From CAYMWF01 sp964394085 [NCBI: uncultured Gemmatimonadota bacterium] (GTDB taxonomy: Bacteria; GCA-2686955; CAYMWF01): a stretch of DNA of 53,612 nucleotides. The stretch is taken from the NCBI GenBank assembly GCA_964394085.1, contig CAYMWF010000037.1, positions 1 through 53,612 of the forward strand, written 5' to 3'. The position numbers were made by a program, and so were the translations under genes. The notes under the pieces are model-generated. The model saw only the letters and a program-made list of their open reading frames with translations. It was not told the origin of the DNA and ran no database searches. Shown one piece after another: positions 1-9,061 of this stretch. Numbering within the stretch: the first letter of the stretch is position 1; each line of letters opens with the position of its first letter.

Positions 1-665
1 CCCGGACGGCGCCTGCCCCATCCGTGAAATTCTTCACGCGGAGAAAAGTTCCGGCTGTCGGGGCGGGTTCCTGGTCCGGGCGGGTTCCTGGTCCGGGCGG
101 GTTCCTGATCCGTGGGGATTCATGGCCCAGGCGGCGTCTGCTCTATGCGCAAAATTCTTCACATGGAGAAAGGTCAGGCGGATGGGGCGAGTTCCCGTTC
201 GGGACGGATCCAGCTCAATCCTGAGATTTTCACTGATAGAGTAATTCCCGATAAGAGTTGGAGGTGCCAGGGAAGAAGAATTTGCGGATATTCCAGTATT
301 ATTAGCTTTTCACCGAACTGGATAGCTGGGATGAAACTAAAAGTGTAATTTACTAAAAATCATTAGAGCGGAGGAATCATCGACTCGACTCTCCTGTACT
401 TTGCGCCTTAGGAGAATTACTTCGGCTTGTCGCCCGGGTCTCCCCACATCAAGACAGGTACCTCCCGGTCTGACGGAATCGATCAGTGCGAGTAGCGGCA
501 TGTGTTGGCACGAAGATTTCTGGCGCTACAACGTAATCAGGATCCGACCTGAGGTATATCTGTTAGCAAGGTCCCGCCTGAGCCCTAAAAACAAAAAAAC
601 CACAAATTGCACAGCTCTGCTTTTAAACTCAATTACCCGCTCAATTTTCAGGAACCGAATAACCG
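1..665. other. Gene-poor stretch at the left edge
   Basis: I see no convincing gene here. Reading frames longer than 60 codons exist on the plus strand (24-224, 112-348, 401-847), but their translations are low-complexity or rich in Arg/Ser/Pro, match no family I know, and have no ribosome binding site. The stretch holds a short tandem repeat (61-111) and two copies of a dispersed 17-nt motif, at 29-45 (with two changes) and 154-170. The second half runs into the 66-bp repeat block upstream of lexA. Confidence 0.6.
61..111. repeat. 17-bp tandem repeat, three copies
   Basis: The unit GGGCGGGTTCCTGGTCC occurs head to tail at 61-77, 78-94 and 95-111; the last copy has AT in place of GT near its end. 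No gene overlaps it convincingly. It is one of at least eight such short intergenic arrays in the window. Confidence 0.9.
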
Positions 666-838
666 CTCGAAGCCTTTCTTCAGAAACTGGCACCCTCGCC
701 GGAGGTTATCCCTATGAAAAGAGTAGCTCCCCTCGAAGCCTTTCCTCAGAAACTGGCACCCTCGCCGGAGGTTATCCCTATGAAAAGAGTGGCTCCCCTC
801 GAAGCCTTTCCTCAGTAACTGGCACCCTCGCCGGAGGT
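666..838. repeat. 66-bp tandem repeat, about 2.6 copies
   Basis: Units start at 666, 732 and 798 with CTCGAAGCCTTTC and differ by only a few substitutions; the third diverges after about 40 bases. The period is 22 codons. Each full unit contains a GGAGG followed eight bases later by ATGAAAAGAGT, so the repeat carries its own ribosome-binding-site-like signal and start codon. It overlaps the possible coding remnant at 714-1013. Confidence 0.9.
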
Positions 839-1013
839 AGCCGGTGAGGAAGCAGCAGCGCCCGGCGAGGTCCGCCTGCCAGGTGTTGTCACCATCGAAA
901 TCGAGGTGGGAGTCATCCGTCGAATCATCTCACTCGGTGTCGCATCCAGGGACTTCGATCCGGATTCCTCGGCGGGATCCAGAGCCGGAATAAAGGGTCC
1001 GAACCCTACTTAA
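714..1013 (+). pseudogene. Possible coding remnant with an in-frame stop
   Basis: An ATG at 714 preceded by GGAGG (701-705) opens a frame that reads the 66-bp repeats as a 22-residue peptide repeat (core PLEAFPQKLAPSPEVIPMKR). It is stopped by TAA at 816-818, where the preceding copies read AAA. The same frame then stays open for 64 codons to TAA at 1011-1013, with a protein-like stretch (GVVTIEIEVGVIRRII). One base change (A to T at 816) would restore a 99-residue product. I recognise no family. It could be a decayed gene, a 34-residue peptide gene (714-818), or chance openness in repeat-derived DNA. Confidence 0.25.
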
Positions 1014-1059
1014 TCGAACTTGAGATGACGGCTGGAAAAAAAATCGTTGAATTTTCTAT

Positions 1060-1125
1060 TTTCGCCTTGACTTTCGGTTTTATTTCGCCTAAGCTGTATT
1101 GTAGCAGCGGCGAAACATTCTGCCG
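1060..1125 (+). promoter_or_regulatory. Candidate lexA promoter and operator region
   Basis: TTGACT (1067-1072) lies 17 bases before TAAGCT (1090-1095), a fair -35 and a weak -10. An eight-base direct repeat TTTCGCCT occurs at 1060-1067 and 1083-1090, bracketing the promoter. A short inverted repeat CGGC/GCCG (1108-1111 and 1122-1125) surrounds CGAAACATTCT. LexA usually represses its own gene, so one of these is a plausible SOS box, but none matches the known Gram-negative or Firmicutes box well. Confidence 0.3.
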
Positions 1126-1157
1126 AGCTATCTGGATGTAAACAACCAGGAGGAAAG

Positions 1158-1769
1158 ATGAGCCTTACGAGACGACAAGCCGAGGTGCTGGATGTAATAC
1201 GTGAATTTATTGCTGAAAACAGGTATACGCCCAGCCTCGAAGAAATCGCAGCCGCTTTGAACCTTTCATCGGTTGCGACCGTTCACAAACACATAAGCCT
1301 TCTCGCAGAAAAGGGATATCTGCGAAAGAATCCTCATACGAGCAGGTCGGTCGAACTGGTCGATATGGTTGATCAGGCACCTCCCCCCGGTGCGGTTGTG
1401 CTGCCTTACGTCGGCGTCATCGCAGCGGGCAGGCCGATGCTGGTTTTCGAATCGGAGCAGGCCATGACCGTACCCGACATGTTCGAAGGATACAGGGGAA
1501 CATTTATCCTCAGGGTCGAAGGCGATTCCATGATAGGTGCTCATATCGACGACGGCGATTACGTGATTGTCGAGCAAAACGTTTCACCTCAAAACGGCGA
1601 GATCACCGTAGCCAGGCTCCCTGACGGTGAAGTTACCCTGAAAAGATTTTTCGATGATGGTGAGAAGATCAGGCTTCAACCCGAAAATAACAGGTTCGAA
1701 CCGTTCGTTTTGAACAGGGGAGAAGTTGAAGTGCAGGGAGTTGTAATCGGCGTATTGCGTAAATATTGA
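1158..1769 (+). CDS. lexA: LexA repressor
   Basis: SOS-response repressor with self-cleavage activity, 203 residues, the usual length. The N-terminal winged helix-turn-helix (about 1-70) begins SLTRRQAEVLDVI. The C-terminal S24-type domain has the Ala90-Gly91 cleavage bond in VIAAGRPM, the nucleophile Ser124 in EGDSMIG and the general base Lys162 in GEVTLKRF, so self-cleavage should be intact. The ATG at 1158 follows a strong AGGAGGAAAG site (1149-1158 region). It is followed 25 bases later by dinB, the classic SOS pairing, so both are probably repressed by LexA and released by RecA-stimulated cleavage after DNA damage. Confidence 0.97.
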   Translation: MSLTRRQAEVLDVIREFIAENRYTPSLEEIAAALNLSSVATVHKHISLLAEKGYLRKNPHTSRSVELVDMVDQAPPPGAVVLPYVGVIAAGRPMLVFESEQAMTVPDMFEGYRGTFILRVEGDSMIGAHIDDGDYVIVEQNVSPQNGEITVARLPDGEVTLKRFFDDGEKIRLQPENNRFEPFVLNRGEVEVQGVVIGVLRKY

Positions 1770-1794
1770 AGGGCGTAAATACTGATTTGATCAG

Positions 1795-3000
1795 ATGAAT
1801 CTAAACAAGCGCTGGATACTCCATATCGATATGGATTCTTTCTACGTCGCTCTCGCCCGCCGGCGCGATCCGTCGCTTCGGGGAAAACCGGTGGCGGTCG
1901 GGGGTTCAGCGGATGCCAGGGGTGTAATCAGCTCTGCATCCTATGAGGCCCGTGCGTACGGCGTCACTTCGGCCATGCCCGCTGCGGTGGCGTTACGCCG
2001 CTGCCCCGATCTTATCCTGGCGCTTGTTTCCGGCAGCGATATCTCGGAATCTTCCCGGGCCCTGAGAAAGCTTTTTTCGGATTATTCACCTGATGTGGAC
2101 CCCCTGTCTGTAGATGAAGCGTTTATCGATCTCTCAGGCACCGAGCGGCTTTCGGGTTCGGCTTTCTCCATCGCCGATTCGATCCTCCGCAGAATAAAGA
2201 ATGAAATGAAGCTGCCGGCGTCGGGAGGTCTGGGAAGCAGCAGGACGATTGCAAAAATCGCATCAGGTTCTGCAAAACCGAAGGGATTGTTATATGTCGC
2301 GCACGGCCGTGAAAAAGAATTCCTCGCTCCCATGACGGTCAGGCGTCTTCCTGGTATCGGTCCCAAGGCAGCGGCATTTCTCGAACGTTATGGAATAACC
2401 AAAATCGAGCATCTGCAGCTCGCTCCAGAAGAAACACTTGCTCGAATATGCGGAGTTCATGCACAGTCTCTGCGGTTTCGCGCACTCGGAGGCGATCGGA
2501 TAAGAGACAGGGCGGCGGGAAGATCGGAAAAAAGCATAAGCCACGAGCGAACATTTCCTTCCGACCTGGGGGAGTTCGAAGAACTGGCTGCCGTCCTGGG
2601 CTACCTTCTGGAAAAATGCACTTCGCGCCTGAGAAAGAAAAATTACACCGCCGGAACTCTGACGCTTAAACTCAGAAGCCGGAAATTCAAAACGATTACC
2701 AGGTCGATGACACTTTCGGCCAGAACCGATTCCGAGAGGGTTCTTCTACCTCCGCTGCTCAAGCTGCTCGAACGGAATCTCGATAGCGTCGCCCCCGTCA
2801 GGCTCCTTGGAATTTGCCTGTCAGACCTGTCGTGTTCAGCTGCGCAGGGTGATCTGTTCAATGAACCTGAAACGGTTCTGTACGAGGGAATCGATTCTAT
2901 ACGCGACAGATTCGGGTTCGAGAGCATACTTGCCGGTCGGAGTGTTTTACGGAGTTCGATAAAAAACCGGCCGACCATTGAACTAAAAAGGAACGGATAA
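1795..3000 (+). CDS. dinB: DNA polymerase IV (Y family)
   Basis: Error-prone translesion polymerase of the DinB/Pol IV type, 401 residues. Catalytic acidic residues are visible: Asp12 in HIDMDSFY and Asp107-Glu108 in LSVDEAF. A helix-hairpin-helix in the thumb reads LPGIGPKAAAFLERYG, and the little-finger domain occupies roughly 240-345. Residues 351-355 (QGDLF) form a typical sliding-clamp-binding motif in the C-terminal tail. It lies directly downstream of lexA with a short gap and weak ribosome binding site, so it is likely co-transcribed and SOS-induced. The following peptidase overlaps its stop codon by one base. Confidence 0.96.
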   Translation: MNLNKRWILHIDMDSFYVALARRRDPSLRGKPVAVGGSADARGVISSASYEARAYGVTSAMPAAVALRRCPDLILALVSGSDISESSRALRKLFSDYSPDVDPLSVDEAFIDLSGTERLSGSAFSIADSILRRIKNEMKLPASGGLGSSRTIAKIASGSAKPKGLLYVAHGREKEFLAPMTVRRLPGIGPKAAAFLERYGITKIEHLQLAPEETLARICGVHAQSLRFRALGGDRIRDRAAGRSEKSISHERTFPSDLGEFEELAAVLGYLLEKCTSRLRKKNYTAGTLTLKLRSRKFKTITRSMTLSARTDSERVLLPPLLKLLERNLDSVAPVRLLGICLSDLSCSAAQGDLFNEPETVLYEGIDSIRDRFGFESILAGRSVLRSSIKNRPTIELKRNG

Positions 3001-4301
3001 TGGACTATAAGCAACTCGATCGGAAAGTGGCCGCAGAGGTCTGGACATCCGGAGAACTCTATTCCAACCTCGAATACCTTACATCTCTGGGCGGAAGGTA
3101 CGCTTTTTCACCAGAAGCCCACGAAGCCGCCCGGTATATAGAAAGGTCCTTTCAAAAAAGCCTCGGTAATGCCGAGTTGGACTCCTTCGAAATGACCGGT
3201 TGGAGATCGAACGGCGCGAGCCTTCACTGTAACGGGGGAAAAGAGTTCTATTGCCGGCCTTTACTGAACAGCGCCGCGACCCCTCCGGACGGAGTTACCG
3301 GGAAGCTGCTCGAAATCGGCCCCGGTTTCCGTGAAGACATAGAGCAACTGAGCCCGGAGATGAAGGGAAAACTGGTGATTGTAAACCAGCGGAGGATCAC
3401 CAAAGCAGACAAAATGCACCGGATGGAAATCGCTGCAGCCGCTGAAACCGCCGGCGCCGCCGCATTTCTTTTCGCCCAGGCTCCGTCGGGGCTGCTTCCA
3501 CCCGCCGGCTCGGCGGCGGACGGGAGACTCTCCAGAATTCCGGCAGTAGCTCTTTCCGCAGAAGAGGCATGGAAACTTTTACAATATTCCAGAGCTTCTG
3601 AAGAGCCCGGGTTCAAACTCGTTGTGGATACCGAATCTTTTCCCGGGGAGGGCGTCAACGTAATCGGCCGTGCCGGGCCTGAAACTCCCGATGACGGCGC
3701 TGTTCTGCTTTGCGCCCACTACGACGGGCATGAGCCTGGAGATGCCGCTCAGGATAATGCAGCCGGTGTAGCCATTATCATGGAACTGGCCCGGCTGTTC
3801 GGCGCTTTGGATCTCTCACAAGCCCGGAGAAGCATATACTTCGCCGCGTTTTCCGGAGAGGAATCAGGTCTTATCGGTTCGAGCAGCTTTGCCGCGGGGT
3901 CGCCGGATCTCCTCTCAATGCTTCGAGTTGTCTATAACTTCGACTGCCCCGCCATGGGCGGCAGACCCCTTCTGGGCGTTATTGCATCCGGACGGGCCGA
4001 TGATTTTTTCATCGGTATCGGAAACGATACCGGGTACCCGTTCCCGATAAGGCACATGAGAACAAGGTTTTCAGATCATTATCCTTTCCTGAGCAGAGGT
4101 ATTCCCGCCATCTGGCAGCTTTCCAGCGGTCCCGCGAGGACAACCGGCAGGGGATGGGGGCACACAGCCGCCGATACACTCGACAAGATCGATGAGAGAG
4201 AACTTCGAGAGGCGAGCATGATGGCCGGTATGATCGTTTTGCGTCTTCTTTATGCCCCGGCAATCCCCTTCGAGGTGCCGCCCGACGGGGGAGTCCGGTG
4301 A
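3000..4301 (+). CDS. M28-family zinc aminopeptidase
   Basis: Metal-dependent exopeptidase of the M28 family, 433 residues, with a PA-like insert (about 95-210) before the catalytic core. Likely zinc ligands and catalytic residues: His240 in LLCAHYDGH, Asp252 in QDNAAG, the Glu287-Glu288 pair in GEESG, Asp315 in NFDCP and His388 in GHTAADT. The full M28 set is therefore present. There is no signal peptide, so it is probably cytoplasmic, which is less common for M28 enzymes carrying a PA insert. Its ATG overlaps the dinB stop (TAATG), suggesting translational coupling. The substrate is unknown. Confidence 0.88.
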   Translation: MDYKQLDRKVAAEVWTSGELYSNLEYLTSLGGRYAFSPEAHEAARYIERSFQKSLGNAELDSFEMTGWRSNGASLHCNGGKEFYCRPLLNSAATPPDGVTGKLLEIGPGFREDIEQLSPEMKGKLVIVNQRRITKADKMHRMEIAAAAETAGAAAFLFAQAPSGLLPPAGSAADGRLSRIPAVALSAEEAWKLLQYSRASEEPGFKLVVDTESFPGEGVNVIGRAGPETPDDGAVLLCAHYDGHEPGDAAQDNAAGVAIIMELARLFGALDLSQARRSIYFAAFSGEESGLIGSSSFAAGSPDLLSMLRVVYNFDCPAMGGRPLLGVIASGRADDFFIGIGNDTGYPFPIRHMRTRFSDHYPFLSRGIPAIWQLSSGPARTTGRGWGHTAADTLDKIDERELREASMMAGMIVLRLLYAPAIPFEVPPDGGVR

Positions 4302-4398
4302 GTATTCATCCCTGACCGAACCTTTCAAACCGCAACAAATCCCAATTATCGTGCAGGTAAGACCGGATTAGTGCGAGAATCGAATGAGCCGATACCGG

Positions 4399-4427
4399 TT
4401 GACGAATATTCCGGGGAATGTTATCAC
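4399..4427 (+). promoter_or_regulatory. Candidate polA promoter
   Basis: TTGACG (4399-4404) and TATCAC (4422-4427) are separated by 17 bases and lie about 40 bases before the ATG at 4467. The site falls inside the region that an upstream GTG start (4371) would make coding, which argues for the ATG start of polA. Confidence 0.4.
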
Positions 4428-4466
4428 CTGTACCGCTTGAGAGGGATCAAAGATGGAGAGTTCCAG

Positions 4467-7160
4467 ATGACAGACAGGCCGGTACTGGTATTGATCGACG
4501 GATTCGCGTTGATATATCGCAGCTATTTCGCTTTCGCGAAAAGACCGCTGATCAACTCCCGCGGCGAGGATACCGGCGCTCTGTTCGCATTCGCCTCAAC
4601 CATACTGAAGATGCTGAAAGAGAAGAATCCGGATTATGCGGCCGTCGCCATGGATTCTCCCGGACCGACTTTCAGGCATGAGCTTTTCCCGGAATACAAA
4701 GCCACCCGCGCCAAGATGCCCGACGAACTGCGCGAACAGCTTCCCAAACTGAGAGAGCTGATCGACGCCCTGGACCTGCCCGTTTTCGAAAAACAGGGGT
4801 TCGAGGCCGACGATATCATAGGAACCGTAGCCGAAAAGGCGGCGAACCAGGCCGGCATGGAAGTAATGATACTTACCGGGGATAAAGATTTCCTCCAATT
4901 GGTAGACACCAAAATCAAAGTGCTCCAACCATCCGCCAGAGGGAGCGATCTGACCCTGCTGGACAGGGAGGCCGTCCCGGACAGACTTGGCGTCTATCCT
5001 GAGAAGGTCGTGGATTTCCTCGCCCTCACGGGAGACACCTCCGACAATGTCCCCGGAGTTCGCGGAATCGGACCGAAAACAGCCGTGAAACTTCTGGATC
5101 GTTGCGGCTCGGTCGAAAGGCTGATCGAAGATCCCGGATCGGCGGGAGACCCTAAAACGGTGAGTAAACTGGAGGAGTATCGCAACGATCTGCTCCTCAG
5201 CCGGGACCTGGTGACAATCCGCCGCGATGTTCCGATCGATATCGATTTCAACCGTTTGAAAAGACCTGAAACCGAGTCTTCCCGGCTGAAGGACCTGTTT
5301 ATAGAGCTGGAATTCAGTTCATTGCTCAGGGAGATGAAGGTTGAAGATACGGGCCCCTGGTGGGAATATGAAATAATCTCCACGTCCGAAGCCCTCGCAA
5401 CAGTAGTAGCTTCTCTTCGGAAGGCCAAGATGATGGCTGTAGACACTGAGACCACGGCCCCGAATCCGATGGAAGCATCCCTTGTCGGAATCTCCCTGGC
5501 CTGGCAGCCTGATAAAGCTTACTACTTCCCGTTGAGCCACCTTGACGGCAGCAATCTCGATCTGGAAGAGGTTCGCAGGGTGCTCGGTCCCCTTTTCGCG
5601 GATCCCGACATGGGGAAGGTCGGCCAGAATATCAAATATGACCGAATCGTCCTCGAAAACGCGGGTTTCGAGCTTCACGGCGTAACTTTCGATACGATGT
5701 TGGCATCGTACCTTCTCGATCCCGGTGCGCGAATGCACGGCATCGACACCCTGAGCATGAAGTATTTCAATTTCCGGAAGATACCGACGAGCGATTTACT
5801 CGGCACCGGGAAAAAACAGATCACCATGGACAGGGTGCCGGTGAAACTGGCCGGCCGTTACGCCGCAGAAGATGCCGCGGTTACCTGGAGACTTGCGGAG
5901 GAAATAGCACCGGCCCTTGAAGAAGCGGGCCTTTTCGAGTTGATGGAATCAATGGAGCTGCCCCTGGCCGGCGTTCTCGCCCGAATGGAAAAAAATGGGA
6001 TTAAAATCGACACCGGCTTCCTGGGCGGGCTCTCGGAAGAAGTGTCAGGTCAACTGGACGACCTGACGGAAAGAATCCACCGGATGGCGGGGGTCGAGTT
6101 CAATATCAATTCACCGAAACAGCTTTCCCAGGTACTTTTCGAAACGATGGGAATAAAGCCGGTCCGGCGCACCAAAACAGGCTTTTCCACCGATGAAGCG
6201 GTTCTGGAGACTCTTGCGGCGCGCGGGGTTGATATTGCACAGGTATTACTCGAATTCCGGAAGCTCGCAAAGCTCCGCTCCACCTATATCGATGCTTTAC
6301 CGCGGATGGTGAACCGCCGGACCGGACGAATCCATACATCCTTCAATCAAACGGTCACTTCCACCGGAAGGCTCTCTTCCAGCGAGCCCAACCTTCAGAA
6401 TATTCCGGTGAGAACGCCGGAAGGCCGCAAGATCCGCCGCGCCTTCATTCCCGGCGATCACGGCAGCGTGCTTCTCTCAGCCGACTATTCCCAGGTCGAG
6501 CTCAGGCTGATGGCGCACCTGTCGGGCGACGAGACCATGATCCGGGCTTTCAGGGAAGGTGAGGATATTCACCGCTCCACCGCAGCGATCCTTTTCGGCG
6601 GCGTCGATTCGAACGATATTGGAGAGGATGAGCGCAGAATCGCTAAAACCGTGAATTTCGGCGTAATGTACGGAATGGGCGAATACGGGCTTTCCCGGAG
6701 GTTGGGCATTCCGGTCCGGGAGGCCGCGGAATTCATAGATAATTACTTTGCCAGGTATCCGGGTATCAAATCCTTCGTGCACAGCACTCTCGACGCGGCG
6801 GGGAAAGATGGTTACGTTTCGACCCTGCTGGGCAGAAAACGCTTTCTTCCCGAAATTCAGAGCTCGAACAAACAAGTGCGGGAGGCGGCGGAGCGAGCGG
6901 CTGTGAACATGCCGATTCAGGGGACGGCGGCGGATATTATCAAGCTCGCCATGATCGCGATAGATCAGGCCATCCGCGAAAAGGGACTGGCCACCAGGAT
7001 GCTTCTTCAGGTGCATGATGAACTCGTTTTCGAGGTGCCTGAGGAAGAGATCGAGCTCATCGGCGAGATCGTGGATGCACTCATGAGCGGGATCTACCCG
7101 CTGGATGTCCCCCTTCGGGTTGATATCGGATGGGGTTCGGACTGGTTGAAGGCGCACTGA
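4467..7160 (+). CDS. polA: DNA polymerase I
   Basis: Replication and repair polymerase, 897 residues from the chosen ATG. It starts MTDRPVLVLIDGFALIYRSY, typical of the N-terminal 5'-3' exonuclease domain (about 1-290). The 3'-5' proofreading domain looks active: DTET, VGQNIKYD and YAAEDA hold the metal-binding residues. The polymerase domain has motif A (SADYSQVELRLMAHLSGD), motif B (RRIAKTVNFGVMYGMGEYGL) and motif C (LQVHDELVFEV). Phe in motif B is the residue linked to discrimination against dideoxynucleotides. The GTG start at 4371 would add 32 residues with no family similarity; the ATG has a GGAGAG ribosome binding site six bases upstream. All three activities appear present. Confidence 0.97.
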   Translation: MTDRPVLVLIDGFALIYRSYFAFAKRPLINSRGEDTGALFAFASTILKMLKEKNPDYAAVAMDSPGPTFRHELFPEYKATRAKMPDELREQLPKLRELIDALDLPVFEKQGFEADDIIGTVAEKAANQAGMEVMILTGDKDFLQLVDTKIKVLQPSARGSDLTLLDREAVPDRLGVYPEKVVDFLALTGDTSDNVPGVRGIGPKTAVKLLDRCGSVERLIEDPGSAGDPKTVSKLEEYRNDLLLSRDLVTIRRDVPIDIDFNRLKRPETESSRLKDLFIELEFSSLLREMKVEDTGPWWEYEIISTSEALATVVASLRKAKMMAVDTETTAPNPMEASLVGISLAWQPDKAYYFPLSHLDGSNLDLEEVRRVLGPLFADPDMGKVGQNIKYDRIVLENAGFELHGVTFDTMLASYLLDPGARMHGIDTLSMKYFNFRKIPTSDLLGTGKKQITMDRVPVKLAGRYAAEDAAVTWRLAEEIAPALEEAGLFELMESMELPLAGVLARMEKNGIKIDTGFLGGLSEEVSGQLDDLTERIHRMAGVEFNINSPKQLSQVLFETMGIKPVRRTKTGFSTDEAVLETLAARGVDIAQVLLEFRKLAKLRSTYIDALPRMVNRRTGRIHTSFNQTVTSTGRLSSSEPNLQNIPVRTPEGRKIRRAFIPGDHGSVLLSADYSQVELRLMAHLSGDETMIRAFREGEDIHRSTAAILFGGVDSNDIGEDERRIAKTVNFGVMYGMGEYGLSRRLGIPVREAAEFIDNYFARYPGIKSFVHSTLDAAGKDGYVSTLLGRKRFLPEIQSSNKQVREAAERAAVNMPIQGTAADIIKLAMIAIDQAIREKGLATRMLLQVHDELVFEVPEEEIELIGEIVDALMSGIYPLDVPLRVDIGWGSDWLKAH

Positions 7161-7243
7161 ATCCCGGTTCGAGTTGTGAACCGGTTCGAAGATGTTTTTT
7201 TTCAGCGTCGCACGGCGCTTTGCGCGGATTTCGGGATGATGTA

Positions 7244-7882
7244 ATGTTCATTGTAGGACTGACCGGCGGAATCGCCACTGGAAAAAGTTTCGTACTGGAG
7301 CTTTTCAGGCGCAGCGGCTTTGAGGTTATCGATGCTGATGCACTGGTCCACGAACTCCTCGCTCCGGGCGGAAGGGCGGTCGAACCTGTAGTTTCCGTAT
7401 TCGGTAATGGCATCCTGAATGAATCGGGGGGGATCGATCGCGCCGCCCTCGGGAGGATGATTTTCTCCGCCCCTGAAAACCGCATGAAACTGAACGATCT
7501 CATACATCCTCTGGTCAGAGCTGAAATGAAGACACTCGTTTCCGCGCTTGACCGAGTCGGATATTCCGGAGTAACCGTCCTCGATATCCCGCTCCTCGGA
7601 GACACACTCCCGAAGGAAGGATTCGATGCAGTGGTTGTCGTAACGAGCAGCCGGAAAACCCAGATGGACCGCCTCGTTAACCGACGCCACATGACAAGCG
7701 AAGAAGCTGCGCAACGGCTTGAAGCCCAAGTGCCTGTGGAGCGTAAGGAGCGGATCGCCGATTACCTGATACGGAACGACGGTTCTTTCGAGGAGCTCGA
7801 GGAAGCCGTGGCTTCCGTTTCCACGGCTCTGGAGAAGCAGGCTGCGCAAAAGATCCGGGGCAAGACTGAATTGCCCTGGTAG
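7244..7882 (+). CDS. coaE: Dephospho-CoA kinase
   Basis: Catalyses the last step of coenzyme A synthesis, ATP-dependent phosphorylation of dephospho-CoA. The protein is 212 residues from the ATG at 7244 and starts MFIVGLTGGIATGKS, with the P-loop GGIATGKS at once after the first strand. Other family marks are DADALVHELL, DIPLLGDT and RLVNRRHMTSEEA, followed by a lid and C-terminal helix ending IRNDGSFEELE. An in-frame ATG at 7130, inside polA, would add 38 unrelated residues and is rejected. The gene follows polA by 83 bases, a linkage seen in many bacteria. Confidence 0.95.
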   Translation: MFIVGLTGGIATGKSFVLELFRRSGFEVIDADALVHELLAPGGRAVEPVVSVFGNGILNESGGIDRAALGRMIFSAPENRMKLNDLIHPLVRAEMKTLVSALDRVGYSGVTVLDIPLLGDTLPKEGFDAVVVVTSSRKTQMDRLVNRRHMTSEEAAQRLEAQVPVERKERIADYLIRNDGSFEELEEAVASVSTALEKQAAQKIRGKTELPW

Positions 7883-7971
7883 AAGATCTTCGCCATCCTG
7901 GTTATATTACCGACGGGATGCGGGCGATTTCTCTGCAAGCGATCAACCGGTAATACGAAAGAGAGAGAATT

Positions 7972-9061
7972 ATGAGCAAAGAAGCGACTCAGCTCGACCA
8001 ACGGCTGCAGAAGCTCGGAGAGTTCCTTTGACCTGGAAACGAAACAAAACAAGATAACCGCTCTCGAGAAAGAAAGCGCGGCAATCGATTTCTGGCAGAA
8101 GAGCGATGAAGCCCAGGCAAAGATGGAGGAGCTCGGCGAGCTGAAATTCCTCGTAGACAAGTGGCAGAGTTTGAACCAGGCCCTCGAAGATGCCGCAACA
8201 CTGCTGGAGCTGGCCCTGGAGGAAGGTGACAAAGAAACTGAGGATGAGGCAGTCAGAGAGCTCGATCGCCTGGAAGACCGTATCAACCGGTTCGAATCCG
8301 AGCTCAGTCTCAGTGGTAAAGATGACAAACGGAATGCCATTTTATCCATCAACCCCGGAGCGGGGGGGACCGAGTCTCAAGACTGGGCTCTCATGCTCAT
8401 GCGGATGTATCTCCGCTGGGCGGAGGTAAACGGATACAAGGCGAAAGTCCTCGACATGCAGCCTGCTGAAGAAGCCGGAATAAAGCAGGCCATTGTAGAG
8501 GTGGAAGGGCGATTCGCTTACGGCAAGCTCAGATCGGAGGTCGGAGTACACAGACTCGTCAGGATTTCACCCTACGACTTCAATTCACGTCGTCATACAT
8601 CCTTCGCATCTTTCGCCCTGTATCCCGTCACTGAAAAAGTACCCGAGATCGAGGTTGAGGATGCCGACCTCAAGGTAGAGACGTTCAGAGCGTCCGGCGC
8701 AGGCGGTCAACACGTAAATAAAACATCTTCGGCCGTCCGGCTCACTCATATTCCAACAGGTATCAAAGTCCAATGTCAGACCGAGCGATCCCAGCATCGC
8801 AACCGTGTCAATGCCATGAAAATCCTGCTGGCCAGGCTGTATCAGCGATATCTCGAAGAAGAGAAAAAGCGGGTTTCGGAGCTCCAGAAGGAGAAACTCG
8901 ATATCGCCTGGGGAAGTCAGATCCGCTCGTACATCTTTCATCCCTACAACCTGGTTAAAGATCACAGGACCGGAGCCGAGACATCGAATGTCCAGGCCGT
9001 GATGGATGGAAACATCAACCGGTTCATCGACGCGTTTCTAACCAGCGAGTACAACAAGTAA
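7972..9061 (+). CDS. prfB: Peptide chain release factor 2, expressed by +1 frameshift
   Basis: Release factor for UAA and UGA codons, 362 residues after frameshifting. The ATG at 7972 opens a 19-codon frame ending MSKEATQLDQRLQKLGEFL, then TGA at 8029-8031. A +1 shift at CTT-TGAC continues as DLETKQNKI to the TAA at 9059-9061. The catalytic GGQ lies at about 244-246 (SGAGGQHVNK). The stop-recognition tripeptide, normally Ser-Pro-Phe, reads Ser-Pro-Tyr at about 199-201 (RISPYDFNSRRHTSF). The regulation is autogenous: low RF2 lets ribosomes pause at UGA and shift. The stop overlaps the lolC start by one base. Confidence 0.96.
8017..8032 (+). promoter_or_regulatory. Programmed +1 frameshift site of prfB
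   Basis: The sequence GGAGAG-TTC-CTT-TGA-C matches the E. coli prfB signal in every element: an internal Shine-Dalgarno-like hexamer (8017-8022), a three-base spacer, the slippery CTT (8026-8028) and the in-frame TGA (8029-8031) followed by C. The spacing is the same as the AGGGGG-TAT-CTT-TGA-C of E. coli. The +1 reading frame continues with conserved RF2 sequence. Confidence 0.93.

Noticed and set aside
401-847. 148-codon plus-strand reading frame
   Set aside because: It reads the 66-bp repeat in a different frame from the more protein-like one, has no ribosome binding site and an Arg/Ser-rich translation.
4371-4466. GTG start that would extend polA by 32 residues
   Set aside because: The extension is unlike any PolA, overlaps a plausible promoter, and the ATG at 4467 has a good ribosome binding site and the conserved N-terminus.
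7130-7243. ATG inside polA that would extend coaE by 38 residues
   Set aside because: CoaE proteins begin a few residues before the P-loop; the extension is out-of-frame polA sequence.
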